64,000 bases of DNA, taken from NCBI GenBank assembly GCA_021186555.1, contig JAJKFL010000427.1:19616505-19680504 (forward strand). The letters run 5' to 3'. Numbering within the stretch: the stretch's first letter is position 1; each line of letters starts with the position of its first letter. Positions 35,001-45,650 of the stretch are shown here, piece by piece. Below the pieces are notes generated by a model. That model saw nothing but the letters and a program-made list of their open reading frames with translations. It searched no databases and had not been told where the DNA came from. This DNA is from Reticulitermes speratus. Its lineage: Eukaryota; Arthropoda; Insecta; Blattodea; Rhinotermitidae. The position numbers and the translations under genes were made by a program.

Positions 35001-35640
35001 CCCTTTCTTGAAATATAAACTTGGGGATTCTTATATTACACGTACTGATTGTATTAAGGATTTGGGAGTTTTTATTGATTCCAAATTATACTTTCACTCT
35101 TATGTTGATTACATTTTTTCTCAATATATTAAGCTTTTGGGTCTCATTTGTAATATTACCTTTTCTTTTTCGACTTTTGATAGTTTATTGATTTTATATT
35201 TTTCACTTGTTAACCTAAATTAGAGTACGCATCCGTAGTATGGAATTCAATTACCTCTACTGATGCTAAAAATCGTGAGCGCATTCAAAGGAAGTTTGTA
35301 GCTCTATGCTATAATCGATTCCTTTCCCGAGACATTAATGGCAATAGTTATGCTAATGCTCTTCAAGTACTTAATTTACGTACTTTACACGAAAGAAGAC
35401 AATCTTGATGCAATTTTTGTCATTAATGTTTTTCTGGGCTCTAAATCTTGTCCATCTACCGTGGGCAGTATTGGTCTACGAACACCCACTCGGAACCTCC
35501 GAGACTTTCGTTTGTTTCATGTTAGTTCATCCTACACAAATTGTCCCTCCGGCCGGTGTGTAACTGCTGCATATTCAGTTTGTAATCAATTGAATGTCTT
35601 CAGAAGGCAAATTGTCACACTTAGTCAGATGTGATATTAC
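35001..35640 (+). pseudogene. LINE-d reverse-transcriptase C-terminal region (jockey/CR1-like)
   Basis: Plus-strand text reads YKLGDSYITRTDCIKDLGVF then IDSKLYFHSYVDYIFSQ, followed after a 1-base frameshift near 35222 by EYASVVWNSITSTDAKNRER and IQRKFVALCYNRF. After a second shift near 35400 it continues LDAIFVINVFLGSKSCPS, then RTPTRNLRDFRLFHV. The IKDLGV-DSKL and LEYAS-VWN-T motifs mark the thumb and C-terminal region of jockey/CR1-type LINEs. The catalytic RT motifs are upstream and absent (5' truncation). Downstream, 35640-35840 may be its 3' untranslated region, ending near repeated AATTGAACTAAATGGAATTAAA. Confidence 0.82.
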
Positions 35641-35865
35641 TTTACTACATTATTACAAAGTGTCCTTATTAATTATTTAAGAATTATTTTATTTGTTTGA
35701 TTGTTTTGGTTGTGTTTGTTTCATTTGTGTCCTGTTCATTGTTCGTTGTTATTTGTGTCTGTACGTTGTGCTGTTTCTGTAATTGGCCATCTGGCAGTTG
35801 ACTCGGCACATTAATAAACTAGAATTGAACTAAATGGAATTAAATTATTATTAGTTATCACTTTT

Positions 35866-35975
35866 ATGCAAAGTATTCACAAACATATACCTGAAAGAAA
35901 CCATGTTTCTAAGGTATATAATGTTGCAGCTATTATGTGGTTAAAGTATATGGTACATGTAACGTTATTCCCACA
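35866..35975 (+). repeat. Right copy of the 105-bp direct repeat
   Basis: Same orientation as 34522-34630, with ATACCTGAAAGAAACCATG, TTTCTAAGGTATATAATG and ATGGTACATGTAACG. It is followed by a TTATTATTA microsatellite at 35988-36015. Confidence 0.6.
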
Positions 35976-38100
35976 AAAAAGTTTTGTATTATTATTATTG
36001 TTATTATTATTATAGTCTAGAACACGTATTACTAACGAATTCGACAGGTAACACCAGACTAAACAGCACTTAGTGACGTGTTTGTAACAGAAATGGGTTC
36101 TTTTATGCAAAGCTGAAGATGAATTATTAGAATGTTATTTATTTTTGAACTTTTATATGTTATACGAGTTTCACTTGTCAAGACCACAAACACAAGGTTA
36201 TTAGACAGAAAGTACGAATATTAGTATCACAAACAGTGGCACCCCAGTGCTATTCCGGAAGCCATACCTCCATTTCGTTTGCCATTACAGTCCTGCCCCC
36301 GGGATATATGGATCTGTTGGGCAGAAACCACCAACTTTGTCTGTGTGCAGAGAAATTAAAACCCGCTCTTGTCACAACAGGGTAATACAAACAGGCAGGA
36401 TTAGATACAAATGGAAAACCGAGAGTGATTATTGATTGCAATACGATTCTAACACAGCAACGTGAGCACGAACTAAATCCGTGGCGACGAAAGAATAGCA
36501 ATATCCATTTCCAGGTTACAAGCTGTGTGTCCCATACAACAGTTATTACTGCCTTATGAAATCGTCCCATTACTGAAGGTTACAGTCTTATGTGATGCGA
36601 TGCCGTTTATTTTCGTAGACAGGTGTCAGTCTTTCAGACGAAGTTCTACCTCCACAGTCAGGGATAAAATACGTTGCAGGAAAATTCAAGTACAGTTACA
36701 GGGAAGGGAGGACGGGAATCGTAGCTTCTAGATAGCCAAGAGGAGGAAATGAACGCTTTTAAACTCAACATTCTTTGGACCCTTTTCAGAGCCACCGTCA
36801 CCTAGCAGTTTACTCCCAGTCGCGGTTTCTATTCCCCCTACTCTATAAGCGTAGGCTGGTCTTATTTTCCCTGCGGCCCACTTCTTGCGGTGTGGCAGTG
36901 TAGGCCTAAGTTTGTTAGAAGTTGTACATGAGCTATATATGTAGAAACGATGAAATCAAAGGCCTTCAGAACATGTGTCAGACTATACTCCCTATTCAAA
37001 ATAAGCGATTAAGCTTATTATAATTTCTGTTGTTGTTGTTTTGTTCATCCTTCTTTTCTTGGAATTACCTACCGGGATGACATTGCGGTAGGGAACTCGC
37101 CTGTAATACGTAGTTATTAATAAACATTTACTTATCAAACCACTTATATTTGATTTTGTCTACATTTTTTTATAAAATTTGTCTACATATCTATCCAGAT
37201 CTATGACCAAAACTTATTATTATAACTTAATACTATCTTATTAGCAACATATGTGTTTATATTCAACCATTTTTAATTCAAAATTTCTTCCTCGAAATTC
37301 TAGTTCCTAAACGATTCAACAGTAGATGTTTGACATCCTCTTCACCTAAACATCACGAGCATCGTTGGCCTTCTTTCTCCCTAATTCCTCTCAAGTTCCA
37401 CACTTCTTCTAAGTACCACGCTATTCTGCTTCTCTCCTTCTTAGTTCAACATTCTATACAAAATCTTAACCCCAGCTTAAATTCATGTCGCAATACCGTG
37501 GTAATTAAATTCTTTTCCGATATTTTTGCTGCCATATTCCGTCTTTCCTTATCATTACACATTTCTTTGACCGGTTTAATTATGTTTAACTAACTAAGAT
37601 TTAACTAAGATTCAACTAAGAACAGGATTCTGTTCTATTCAGGTTCCGTTTAAGACAGGTTTCACTGCAATAAAATGAAGTTCTTAACCGTAGATAAGTT
37701 ATGGTCGGGCCCCGTGAGGTCCTCGAAACCAAGCCGGACTAACTGAACGCCAGCTGTCAAGTGACTGTGATTTTACTTAGATCAAGGCTTATGCTACTTT
37801 CCCGCCATGAACATAGAGGGATAAGTTTCCGTCGAAAGTTTGTAACCCATCTAGGAATTACCTTGTTTTTGGTAAGAAAAAAATCACAGCACAGAAAATG
37901 CCAGAATACTTTTCACTATTAAGTCACTGCATGGTTTTGCGTTTTCTGCCATAATTTCGATTCAAACTTAGCAATTCACTAAAGACACATAGGCCTATAG
38001 TTCCATAAATCATCAACATGACCAGGGTAGAACACTGTTCATAATTTGTGCTTGAATCTTCGCTGAAATGTGTATAAAAGTTAAAACTTCACACCATAAC
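35976..38100. other. No recognisable gene
   Basis: Unassigned. Frames of up to 106 codons occur without a domain. Confidence 0.4.
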
Positions 38101-38361
38101 CTGCCATGAAGTCACAAAGGGGGAGTAGATGTACAGCTTTACTCTTTCTTTAAACTCGACGCTAGATGGGAGTGGCTGATTAATGCCACGTCCCAGCGGC
38201 TTACACCTGGGAGAGAGAATCGGTACCCATCTTATAGAAGGCTGTGTGGGCCCCGGGGCCGGTCTGGACAGGTGGGTAAAATGTCGCCCCTGCCGGGATT
38301 CGATACCTGGACCGTCCCGCCCGTAGCAAGTCGCGACATCGACTACGCTTTTTCGGTCCAT
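38101..38361 (-). mobile_element. SINE family B, full length
   Basis: Minus-strand head at the right end, GGACCGAAAAAGCGTAGTCG (worn A box) and GGTATCGAATCCCGGCAGG (B box), then CCAGACCGGCCCCGG, GGCCCACACAGCC and GCTGGGACGTGGC, to the end CCCCCTTTGTGACTTCATGG. Collinear with 8769-9027. Confidence 0.85.
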
Positions 38362-39174
38362 GAAATGCGTACTGCAAGTTAACAAACTTTTAGCCGAAAT
38401 TGGTGCCTAGTAACTTTCAAAACATAGTTGAAACGACATGAGCTGCTTGTTTTGACATTAAATAGCGCTACAAATATAGCCACAGAATGTACTGAAGTTT
38501 TTATACGTTTCCATAAACAGCGATCATTTTCCCAAACAGCATTAAACGACGTGTTTTTGTAACTTAAAACTCGCTTTGTTTTCTGTTTAACGTAAAATTA
38601 ATTTTTAAATTTTGCATGACTTACTGCACAGGCCAACAAATTATGTATCAAAATTACACAGAATTTTTCAAAAGGAATTATCCAGCTATCGCAGCTGCCA
38701 GTTTCTTCAGAAACATCCTGTAAATATCATCATTGTTCATAAAACAAGCAGCGACGAGACCATTGAAAATTCTAGCCGTCTTCCTTTTCATACTGACCTG
38801 TCCTTTTACAATCCTTATCAGAAGGACGAACAGGCGAAGCCCGGAACGTTTTGAGCAGTTAATGATCTCCCTCCCCCTCCCCACCAGAAATAAAGTGTCT
38901 TTCTTCTCCTATCACTTCATTTTTCGTCTACTATTCTTCTAACTTCCTCACACCATACTTTTTACTCAAAGGTTTAAGTCAGGCAGGCACTTTTGCTACT
39001 GTAGCGGCCGCCGCGTCAAATTACCATTCTGTCTTCCTTTGGTAACCAAACACTCCAGATATCGAATATATTTTAGACTTCAAAGTATTAAGTGTCGGAT
39101 GACTGTAGAAGCAAGAAGGTATTTTGAAATGGGCGGGCAATAAGAAATTCCACAATGCTTTTTCCTATTTCTTG
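38362..39174. other. No recognisable gene
   Basis: Unassigned. A NotI-like GCGGCCGCCGCG island lies at 39003-39014. Overlapping frames of 68 to 80 codons have no domain. Confidence 0.4.
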
Positions 39175-40405
39175 GCGCAGAATATATACAGTCTGCATTG
39201 GTCAATCACTTGAGAAAATATGGAAACAAATGAGGTAGCTTATCAGCTATTTATAGACTTTAAGAAGGCCTATGATTTATTTAGGAGAAAGATCGAGTTT
39301 GGTAACTCAATGAAACTAGTTAGGCTAATAAAAATGTGTCTACATGAAACCTACAGCAAAGTCCGAGTAGGCAAATATTTGCCTGACACGTAACCTATTA
39401 AGAATGATTTGAAAGAAGGAGATGCCTTATCGCCATTGCTTTTCAACTTTGCTTTGGAATATGCCATTAACAGGTTTCAAGCAAACCAGGAGGACTTACA
39501 ATTAAATGGTACACATCAGCTTCTGCTTTATGCTGATTTTTAATATATTGCGTGGACGCATAAATACCATAAAGAAAAACACAGAAGCTTTAGTAGTCGC
39601 TACTAAGGAGATTGGTCTAGAAGGAAATGCTGGGAAAACTAAGTACATGGTCGGGTCTCGAGAACAGAATGAGGGACAAAATCACGATATAAAAATAGAT
39701 AATAAATCCTTCCAAAGGGTGGAACAGTTCAAATATTTGGGAACAACCCTAAAGAATCGAAATTCCATTCATGACGAAATTAAGAGCAGGTTGAATTCGG
39801 GGAATGCTTGTTATCATTCGGTGCACGATCTTCTGTCTTCCAGTTTGCTATTCAAAAATACAAAGATTAAGATACACAGAGCTATAATTTGGCCTTATTT
39901 TTTTATGGGAGTGAAACTTGGTCGCTGATATTGAGGGAGGTAAGTGGGCTGAGGGTGTTCGAGAATATGGTGCTGAGGAGGTTATTTGGGCCTAAGAGGG
40001 ACGAGGTAACAGGGGAGTGGACAAAACTACATAACGAGGAACTTAATGATCTGTACTCATCACCAAATATTATTCGGGTGATCAAATCAAGAAGAACGAG
40101 GTGGGCGGAGCATGTAGCATGTATGAGGGAGGGGAAAGGTGCATACAGGATTTTGGTGGGGAGACCTGAAGGAAGGAGACCACTTGGAAAACCCAGGAGT
40201 AGATGGGAGGATAATAATAAAATGGATCTCCAAGAAGCAAAATGGGGGAATGAACTGGAATGACATGGCTCAGTATAGGGACAGGTGGCGGGCTCTTGTG
40301 AATGCGGTAATGAACCTTCGGGTTCCATAAAACGCGGGGAATTTCTTGACTAGCTGACGAAGTGTTAGCTTCTCAAGAAGGACTCTGCTCCATGGAGTTA
40401 GTCTT
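39175..40405 (+). pseudogene. LINE-a reverse transcriptase, longest copy, active site destroyed
   Basis: Non-LTR retrotransposon polyprotein fragment, 5'-truncated. The RT fingers and palm read QLFIDFKKAYDLF, MKLVRLIKMCLHETYSKVRV and LKEGDALSPLLFNFALEYAI. The catalytic YADD block reads YAD then shifts frame (bases missing at about 39533-39538), so one catalytic Asp is lost. The next frame continues INTIKKNTEALVVATKEIGL, KTKYMVGSREQ, VEQFKYLGTTLKNRN and NSGNACYHSVHDLLSS. A shift near 39895 leads to [44 protein letters not shown] and [18 protein letters not shown] third shift near 40250 precedes [14 protein letters not shown] and the stop. The tail runs to about 40405. A stop near 39390 also breaks the frame. 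The clade was not determined. Confidence 0.92.
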
Positions 40406-41589
40406 GACGCAGAATAGTGGAAGGTGCTGTAAATGAAGAAAGTTTGTGCGACAATGCGGAGGGTTTGTATCGAGTGGTTATGTGTTATTTGATGTAGATG
40501 TATGTCACTTGTTGCTGTGAGCAAGGCCTATATAAAACATTATAATGACTTTATGTTGCACAATACTCACACTTTGAAGGCAGCGGAATAAATTACATAA
40601 ATTTATCGCTTTATTGCACACAATAAATATGGTTACGTATGGTAATGATATAAACAATTTGAAACACGTTTATATTACAAAGTTAATATTAAATTATTTT
40701 CGACATTAAATTGTCTCCTGTGTATTTCGATACAAACCGTTTGTAAATACAAAACTTAATATCGGAGCAATATTTGTATGTCTTCTGTAAGCAACACGTA
40801 AAGAGCATAAATTTTAAGAATAAGAATAAAACATTTGTTGTTCCGTCTTTCATTCACAAACACATAAAGAAAAACAAAACCTTGTTCCATAATGCTCCAC
40901 TTTTCTTTATATGCGAGGCAGCGTAACTGCTCATATTTGTAGGCCTCTCGCGCTACTAATTACGTAAATTCACTGAACTTCCATGGAAAGTAAGAAAGAC
41001 GTAACTAATGATAAACTCTATCAGCAATTCTGGAGCAATAATTTATAATAAACTGTCTTCCTTTCTTTTTTCATTCTTTGCTTTCTGGGGTTTCTCACTC
41101 TTTCTCTCTTTTACTTTGTTCTCTTTAATCTTCCCCATTCCCTGTATTTCTTTCACTCTTTAGCACATGTGTAAAGCAAAATTGTAAAAATGCAAATATT
41201 AGCTTCGCAGTTTCTATTTGTCCGTCCGCATGCAACTCGAGCCGGTGGCAGGTGCTGTCGTTTAATTTAATACTGAGTTACAATAACCTTGAAACCTCTG
41301 GACATATTCCAAATCAGGTTAAATTCAGATAACAGTGAGGGACAACCTATATGCATTTTTCGACGCACCTCAAGCAGAACTCGCTAAATATTTATCGGAG
41401 CGTAAAATGTTGCGATAACCATTGTAGAAAGAAACGAAGCACATATGCTGTACACATTACAGCGTTTTATAAATTATTAATTTTAGCGAATATAAATAAA
41501 CTTTTTTATTTTTGTCATCCCATTGTGTTAGATCTAACAAGATAAATAAATTGCCGTCAACGCAACTACTGGCTCTTATATCTTTAATT
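40406..41589. other. No recognisable gene
   Basis: AT-rich, with a CT-rich tract at 41060-41160. No domain or repeat was recognised. Confidence 0.4.
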
Positions 41590-41633
41590 TAGCAAAATAT
41601 TTCGACCTCAGAGGGTCATCTTAAGGCCAATAG
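41590..41633 (-). ncRNA. Hammerhead-like ribozyme motif (HHR-8), decayed
   Basis: Minus strand: CTTAAGA (CTGANGA with one change), strong stem II GACC/GGTC around CTCTGA, GAAATATTTT. Stem II and GAAA are intact, but the core G and the cleavage triplet are not. Confidence 0.38.
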
Positions 41634-42857
41634 TATAAAATACATAAAAGGAAATGTACACAATTTTACTAAGTATGAATCGAGATCTCAGTTTTACAGT
41701 TTGATAAAGTACATTTTGCTCTGTCAAACCAATTACGAGTATAATTATACAAGAAAAGGTTAAATGGTTAAAATGGTTTAATTACTGTTAAAACATTCTT
41801 GAATTGGACTGTAGCATCTTGACGTAGTGCATGATTATGAAGCACAGGTTTTGTGGAATTTTCTTTTGCAGATCTTCTTTAAGTTGTGGATTGTTACTCC
41901 GAATTAATTTTTATTCTTGTTGTAGAAAGGAACGCAGCACATATTTTGCACACAATGCAGTGTTTAACAAATTTATTAAGGTTAACGAACACAATAAAAA
42001 TATTTGTCTCCATCTTCTCATACCTCAAGAACCGCTCGACTGCTGTCGGCCAAGTTTCATGCTGCAACTGTAATAAACTGCATCTCTAGAGGCAATAACG
42101 GAGCGCAGCCGTCATTAGTGTTAGCTATGTTTTCACTTTCTAACTCATTACTTTTCCTATCATCCATTAAAGCCACATCTTTTCAAATTGAAGACAATTT
42201 TTCCCCACCTTTGAAAGAATGTTCCTAGTTTACAAATGTAAGAAAAGCAGAAGCCTAAAATATAATTATTCGAAAAATATTCAAGTTAATTTCCGATACG
42301 TTATTTTATATCATTCACGTTTCCTTAATAAAACAATTTTTTTTCCCCTGATTTAGTACCTTACTTTTAACCCATGGTTGACTGCTCAAGTATATTAGGC
42401 TGTCAATAAGTTACATACAGGCCTACTATATTTCAAGTATAGTAGAGTCTAGCTAAAGTGGATTTCTAACGAGGTGCCATTACACGCTGATTTGCGCGTG
42501 GCAATCAATTTGCTATTCTGATGTGCTTGACGAAGGACAGTATCCAGTAGCCAGTGAAAAATAATAAGCCGACAGCTTCAGAATAAATGTTTAGTTTTTC
42601 GGAAGTGCAAAGTGATGTTTGATGGCAGGAAGACACTGCCACCAATAGACTAAGCTAAACAAACACTCTACAACACGAACAAGACAAACCATTGGCTTGA
42701 AATTTCCCTAAATCTACGAGGCAGAAGCTTTCAGAAACTCATAGTCCTTCAGGTAGTCGAGAATTTCCTCAGCTTCTACGGAACTAAATGTGTTTTTCAG
42801 CCTTTATATGAACCAGGCATCGAACTCCGCCAGTTGAATCTTGTACACTTCTATGTA
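41634..42857. other. No recognisable gene
   Basis: Unassigned. The segment 42735-42790 (GAAACTCATAGTCC, GTAGTCGAGAATTTCCTC) may be a very worn LINE-a tail on the minus strand. Confidence 0.35.
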
Positions 42858-43136
42858 TGGCAGGCCCTTAGGGCTCCAGGAGGTCGAGGCTCCCAGGTTT
42901 TTAGGCAATCGGCACATGAAGGTGGTAAGGTTGTCAGCCCTACGCACCGGCCGCCTTTACCCCCCAGGAAAGATTCCTGGTACTCATTTCTGTTAGAGGC
43001 TGAGTCGACCCCAGGGCCATAGTGCGACCGAAACGATTATGTCAATGAAAAATTCCAGTAACACAATCGGGAATCGAACCCGCGACGTTCCGGTTTGTAG
43101 CGCAGTGCCTCAACCAACTGCGTCACCGCGTGCCCC
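42858..43136 (-). mobile_element. SINE family D, complete with perfect 13-bp target duplication
   Basis: Minus-strand head at the right end, GGGCACGCGGTGACGCAGTT (A-box region) and CGCGGGTTCGATTCCCGA (B box), then a body with TTTTTCATTGACAT, CCTGGGGTCGACTCAGCCTC, CAGGAATCTTTCCTGGGGGG and GCGTAGGGCTGACAACC, ending AAGGGCCTGCC. ACACTTCTATGTA occurs at 42845-42857 and again at 43137-43149, an exact 13-bp duplication indicating a fairly recent insertion. Confidence 0.93.
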
Positions 43137-43579
43137 ACACTTCTATGTACCTACAATAAATTTTAATCTTTACGACCTTAAGGAGTACAAATAAAGAACA
43201 TACTTTATGAATAAAAATGCTGCAAATATTCCCCGAATGTAATCAGTTTATAAAATATTTCACGAATACACGGTCCTTCATAAATACATATATATCGTGG
43301 TGCTGAGTGATTAGAAATGGTCTGAGCCATTCAAAATATGTTGGTAAGAAAGTAATTCATACAACTCATTCCGTCTGGCTTACGACAGGTCCATAGCCTC
43401 TTACAAAGCGAGTTCTCCACAGAGTGCGATATAATGCGTCCTCTTTCAATTTCCAGTGCCCTGCTTACGTCTTCTTCCTCGTCTTTCCGTCACTTCTATC
43501 CCCTCCGTTCATCTTGCCTTCAATAACGTGTTTTAGAAGGGAGTTCCTACCCAAGATGTGGTCGATTCAGTTAGACTTT

Positions 43580-43792
43580 TTTTCAAAAATCACCAACTAA
43601 TGCACATAAACTTTTCAATAGTTTATTCTTAAAATACCCCTGTATGTATTTCGGTGGTTTAAACCACCATCTTCAGGGGGTATACCGAAATACGTATAGG
43701 GGTATTTTAAGAATAAACTATTGAAAAGTTTATGTGCATTAGTTGGTGATTTTTGAACACATCTCATTTGAAAGTGCACGGTAGATACAACG
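43580..43792. mobile_element. Hairpin element with hammerhead-like core, 14-bp target duplication
   Basis: Positions 43582-43653 and 43685-43757 are inverted repeats of about 72 bp with only a few mismatches (shared TTCAAAAATCACCAACTAAT, AATAGTTTATTCTTAAAATA). The loop holds a hammerhead-like motif. The direct repeat TTCAGTTAGACTTT flanks the insertion at 43566-43579 and 43793-43806. It lies inside LINE-b coding sequence, which proves insertion after LINE-b. About 35 unpaired bases (43758-43792) lie between the right arm and the duplication. No protein is encoded. Confidence 0.9.
43633..43684 (-). ncRNA. Hammerhead-like ribozyme motif (HHR-9) at a hairpin apex
   Basis: Minus strand: ATACCCC, CTGAAGA, stem II GGTGG/CCACC around TTTAAA, GAAA, TACATACA, GGGGTAT. 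Stem I is seven perfect pairs, and core and stem II are perfect. The triplet position reads ACA where the opposite arm (GAAATACGTATAGGGG, plus strand, 43686-43701) has ATA, so the expected U has become C and self-cleavage is doubtful. Confidence 0.62.
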
Positions 43793-44239
43793 TTCAGTTA
43801 GACTTTATTCGTTTCATTGTATGTAGGATGTTCCCTTCCTCCTTGACTCTAGGTAACACTTCTTAATTTCTCACACGATCGGTCCAAATACTCTTCTCCA
43901 TTCTTCTCCAGCACCACATTTCAAAACTTTCCAGGTATCTACTTTCCAGAGTGTCCAAGTTTCAGTACAATACAAAACTACGCTACAAATTTAGCATTTT
44001 ACTAATTTCTTCCTTAAAGTTAAGTCCAATTTGCTGGTGAAAATAGTCTTCTTCTTGTTGAATGCGGTTTTACCATGGCAATCCTGGATTTAATTTCAAT
44101 TATACATCTCGCGTCATTTATCATGCCACCAAAACAGTTGAAATACGAGAATTTCACTTTATCTAGTTGTTTATGATGTATGATCCATCATAATTTGTAC
44201 TGAGGATGGTTGCGTTGAGAAGAAAGTAATACACACATA

Positions 44240-44370
44240 AAAATTAAAACGACACCGCTGCAGCGAATAACTTATTTTGTTAACTCTAAGTTCAATATGC
44301 GCGCCATTTGTTGTCCTGCAAACATCAAGCCCATATTCCGCTTCATGTCAGAAAGATAACGGAATTAATC
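44240..44370 (-). pseudogene. Transposase C-terminal end of an IS630-like element, inverted
   Basis: The minus strand reads LDVCRTTNGAHIELRVN, matching the C-terminal DVCR-TNGAHIE block of the insect IS630-like transposase whose catalytic block appears on the plus strand from 44380. The two remnants face opposite ways and abut, so they are either two insertions or one copy rearranged by inversion. The sequence GTTAACAAAATAAGTTATTC after the frame is probably part of the element's end. Confidence 0.6.
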
Positions 44371-44675
44371 TACCGTGAATTATCGGAGTTGTGGTTAACA
44401 CCTCAGCTACCTGAAGGCAAAAACACGTTGTTTTTCAGTATGACAAAGACTCACCACACATCTACAAGGAAGTCACAGCATTTTTAAACAGTCATTTGCC
44501 TAAGCGATCTTTCGGCCCAAGCGGGTCCAATTCCTGGCCTCCCCGATCTCCACACCTGAACCCCTTGACTTTTTCCTATGTGGTTATATTCTGACAGGGT
44601 CTAAAACAATAATGAATGTTACTTTTCACCGTCAACATAATCTTATTATTGATATCAATTGTTCATATTATTACG

Positions 44676-44712
44676 GTAACATGTTTCGACCAAATGTGGT
44701 CATCTTCACAAC
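44676..44712 (-). ncRNA. Hammerhead-like ribozyme motif (HHR-10)
   Basis: Minus strand: GTGAAGA (CTGANGA with the first base pair of letters altered), stem II GACC/GGTC around ACATTT, GAAA, CATGTT. The GTT triplet is allowed (NUH), ACATGT is palindromic, and stem I is poor. Confidence 0.48.
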
Positions 44713-45190
44713 AACAAAATTACAAAAATGTAAATATGTTGTAAATGTGTAAAAGTACACGTCGGATGGATTGAGATCTCAATCTTACAGTTGCTTAGAA
44801 AAGGATGTTGCCTTCATTTATTTTATAGTGTGTAGATGCTGTTTTTTTCTTATATATTGGTTATCAGAGATAATTTAAAAATAATAAAATTATAAAAAAA
44901 CATAAACTGTAAATTTCCCTGGAAATATTGTTTGGTTTTGGTGAAGTCGGCTACATAAAGAACGACACAGCAAATATTAAGTGTGGGTTTTTTCTCTTTG
45001 CAGCAATAAATAATTTTAATTAGTAAAGAAAACTATATCATATATTACGTAGAAGTTATAAAATTAATTTGTTCCGTTAGTACTTAATATTTTATGAGTT
45101 ATGCTGGGATGTAGTATTCTGTTTTATTTCATCTGACGAGAAATATGTGCTATTCGTACTAACTTCAAGATTCTACAGTACTTTGTTATA

Positions 45191-45374
45191 CAGTCGAACC
45201 CTGTTATAACACATCGATTTACGCGACAAACCGTCTATTGCGTCAGATACTCTGTGGTGCCAATTAGTTACTCACTGTTACACATAACACTATAATCCTC
45301 GGTAGAACAACGCCCTTTTATAACGAGACAAATTATTCACTCCGTTTCATGACGTTATAAACCGAGTTCGACTG
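45191..45374. mobile_element. Pogo/Tigger-type MITE with TA target site
   Basis: The left end is CAGTCGAACCCTGTTATAAC. The right end, reverse-complemented, is CAGTCGAACTCGGTTTATAAC. TA precedes the left and follows the right end (45189-45190, 45375-45376). CAGTCGAACC-type ends and a TA duplication fit nonautonomous pogo elements. It is 184 bp with no coding capacity. Confidence 0.87.
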
Positions 45375-45650
45375 TATCATTTACCTGCACATTTTGCCAT
45401 CATAATAAGAAAAATTAGTATTAATAATAGTGTTATGTTGATGGTGGGAAGTCTCATTCTTTATCATAACACAACGGAATGTGTGATATTAAAAATGTCT
45501 AAAACCCTGAAAACCTTCAATGATCGAACGTGAAGAGCGGCTGCACAGACTGAAAAGCCTTTACTGCAGAATGATTGGCACGAATTCCGTCATTATGATA
45601 CGTGCATGGGGAACAAATGGAGCGTATAGCGAAGTTGCAGTGGATATGGT

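Larger units (their letters stand above)
43330..44210 (-). pseudogene. LINE-b reverse-transcriptase C-terminal region, split by an insertion
   Basis: Minus strand, 5' part (about 44150-43793): RARCIIEIKSRIAMVK, a GRN-like segment, a worn LYGAETWTL-type segment and an EMW-CWRRME-type segment in shifting frames. 3' part (43579-43330): SN, a stop in place of Trp, IDHILGRNSLLKHVIEGKMN, a basic stretch GKTRKK, then GHWKLKEDALYRTLWRTRFV and RGYGPVVSQTE before the stop. These belong to a common insect endonuclease-reverse transcriptase LINE (family knowledge). The two parts read continuously once the hairpin element at 43580-43792 and one copy of TTCAGTTAGACTTT are set aside. Confidence 0.85.
44608..45496. 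mobile_element. 889-bp element with inverted ends, 9-bp target duplication
   Basis: The flanking duplication GTCTAAAAC lies at 44599-44607 and 45497-45505. Near-terminal inverted repeats pair 44614-44655 (AATGTTACTTTTCACCGTCA then ACATAAT) with the reverse complement of about 45412-45465 (AATGAGACTTCCCACCATCA then ACATAAC). A hammerhead-like motif lies in the left arm. A pogo-type MITE (45191-45374) is nested inside. No coding content is visible. The class is uncertain; ribozyme plus inverted ends resemble the elements at 481 and 3571. Confidence 0.78.
44380..45650 (+). pseudogene. IS630-like transposase fragment, split by an 889-bp insertion
   Basis: Plus strand: VFQYDKDSPHIYKEVTAFLN then SNSWPPRSPHLN, a 1-base deletion, and PLDFFLCGYI (FQQD- and PPRSPDL-PLDFFLWG-type blocks; the Asp of PLDFF is kept). 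Coding text is interrupted at 44607 and resumes at about 45506 with LKTFNDR, then after a stop RAAAQTEKP, WHEFRHYDTCMGNKW, resembling the C-terminal NGAHIE region. The interrupting segment 44608-45496 is flanked by GTCTAAAAC on both sides. Frameshifts and stops make it inactive. A related fragment lies at 18430-18640. Confidence 0.75.
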
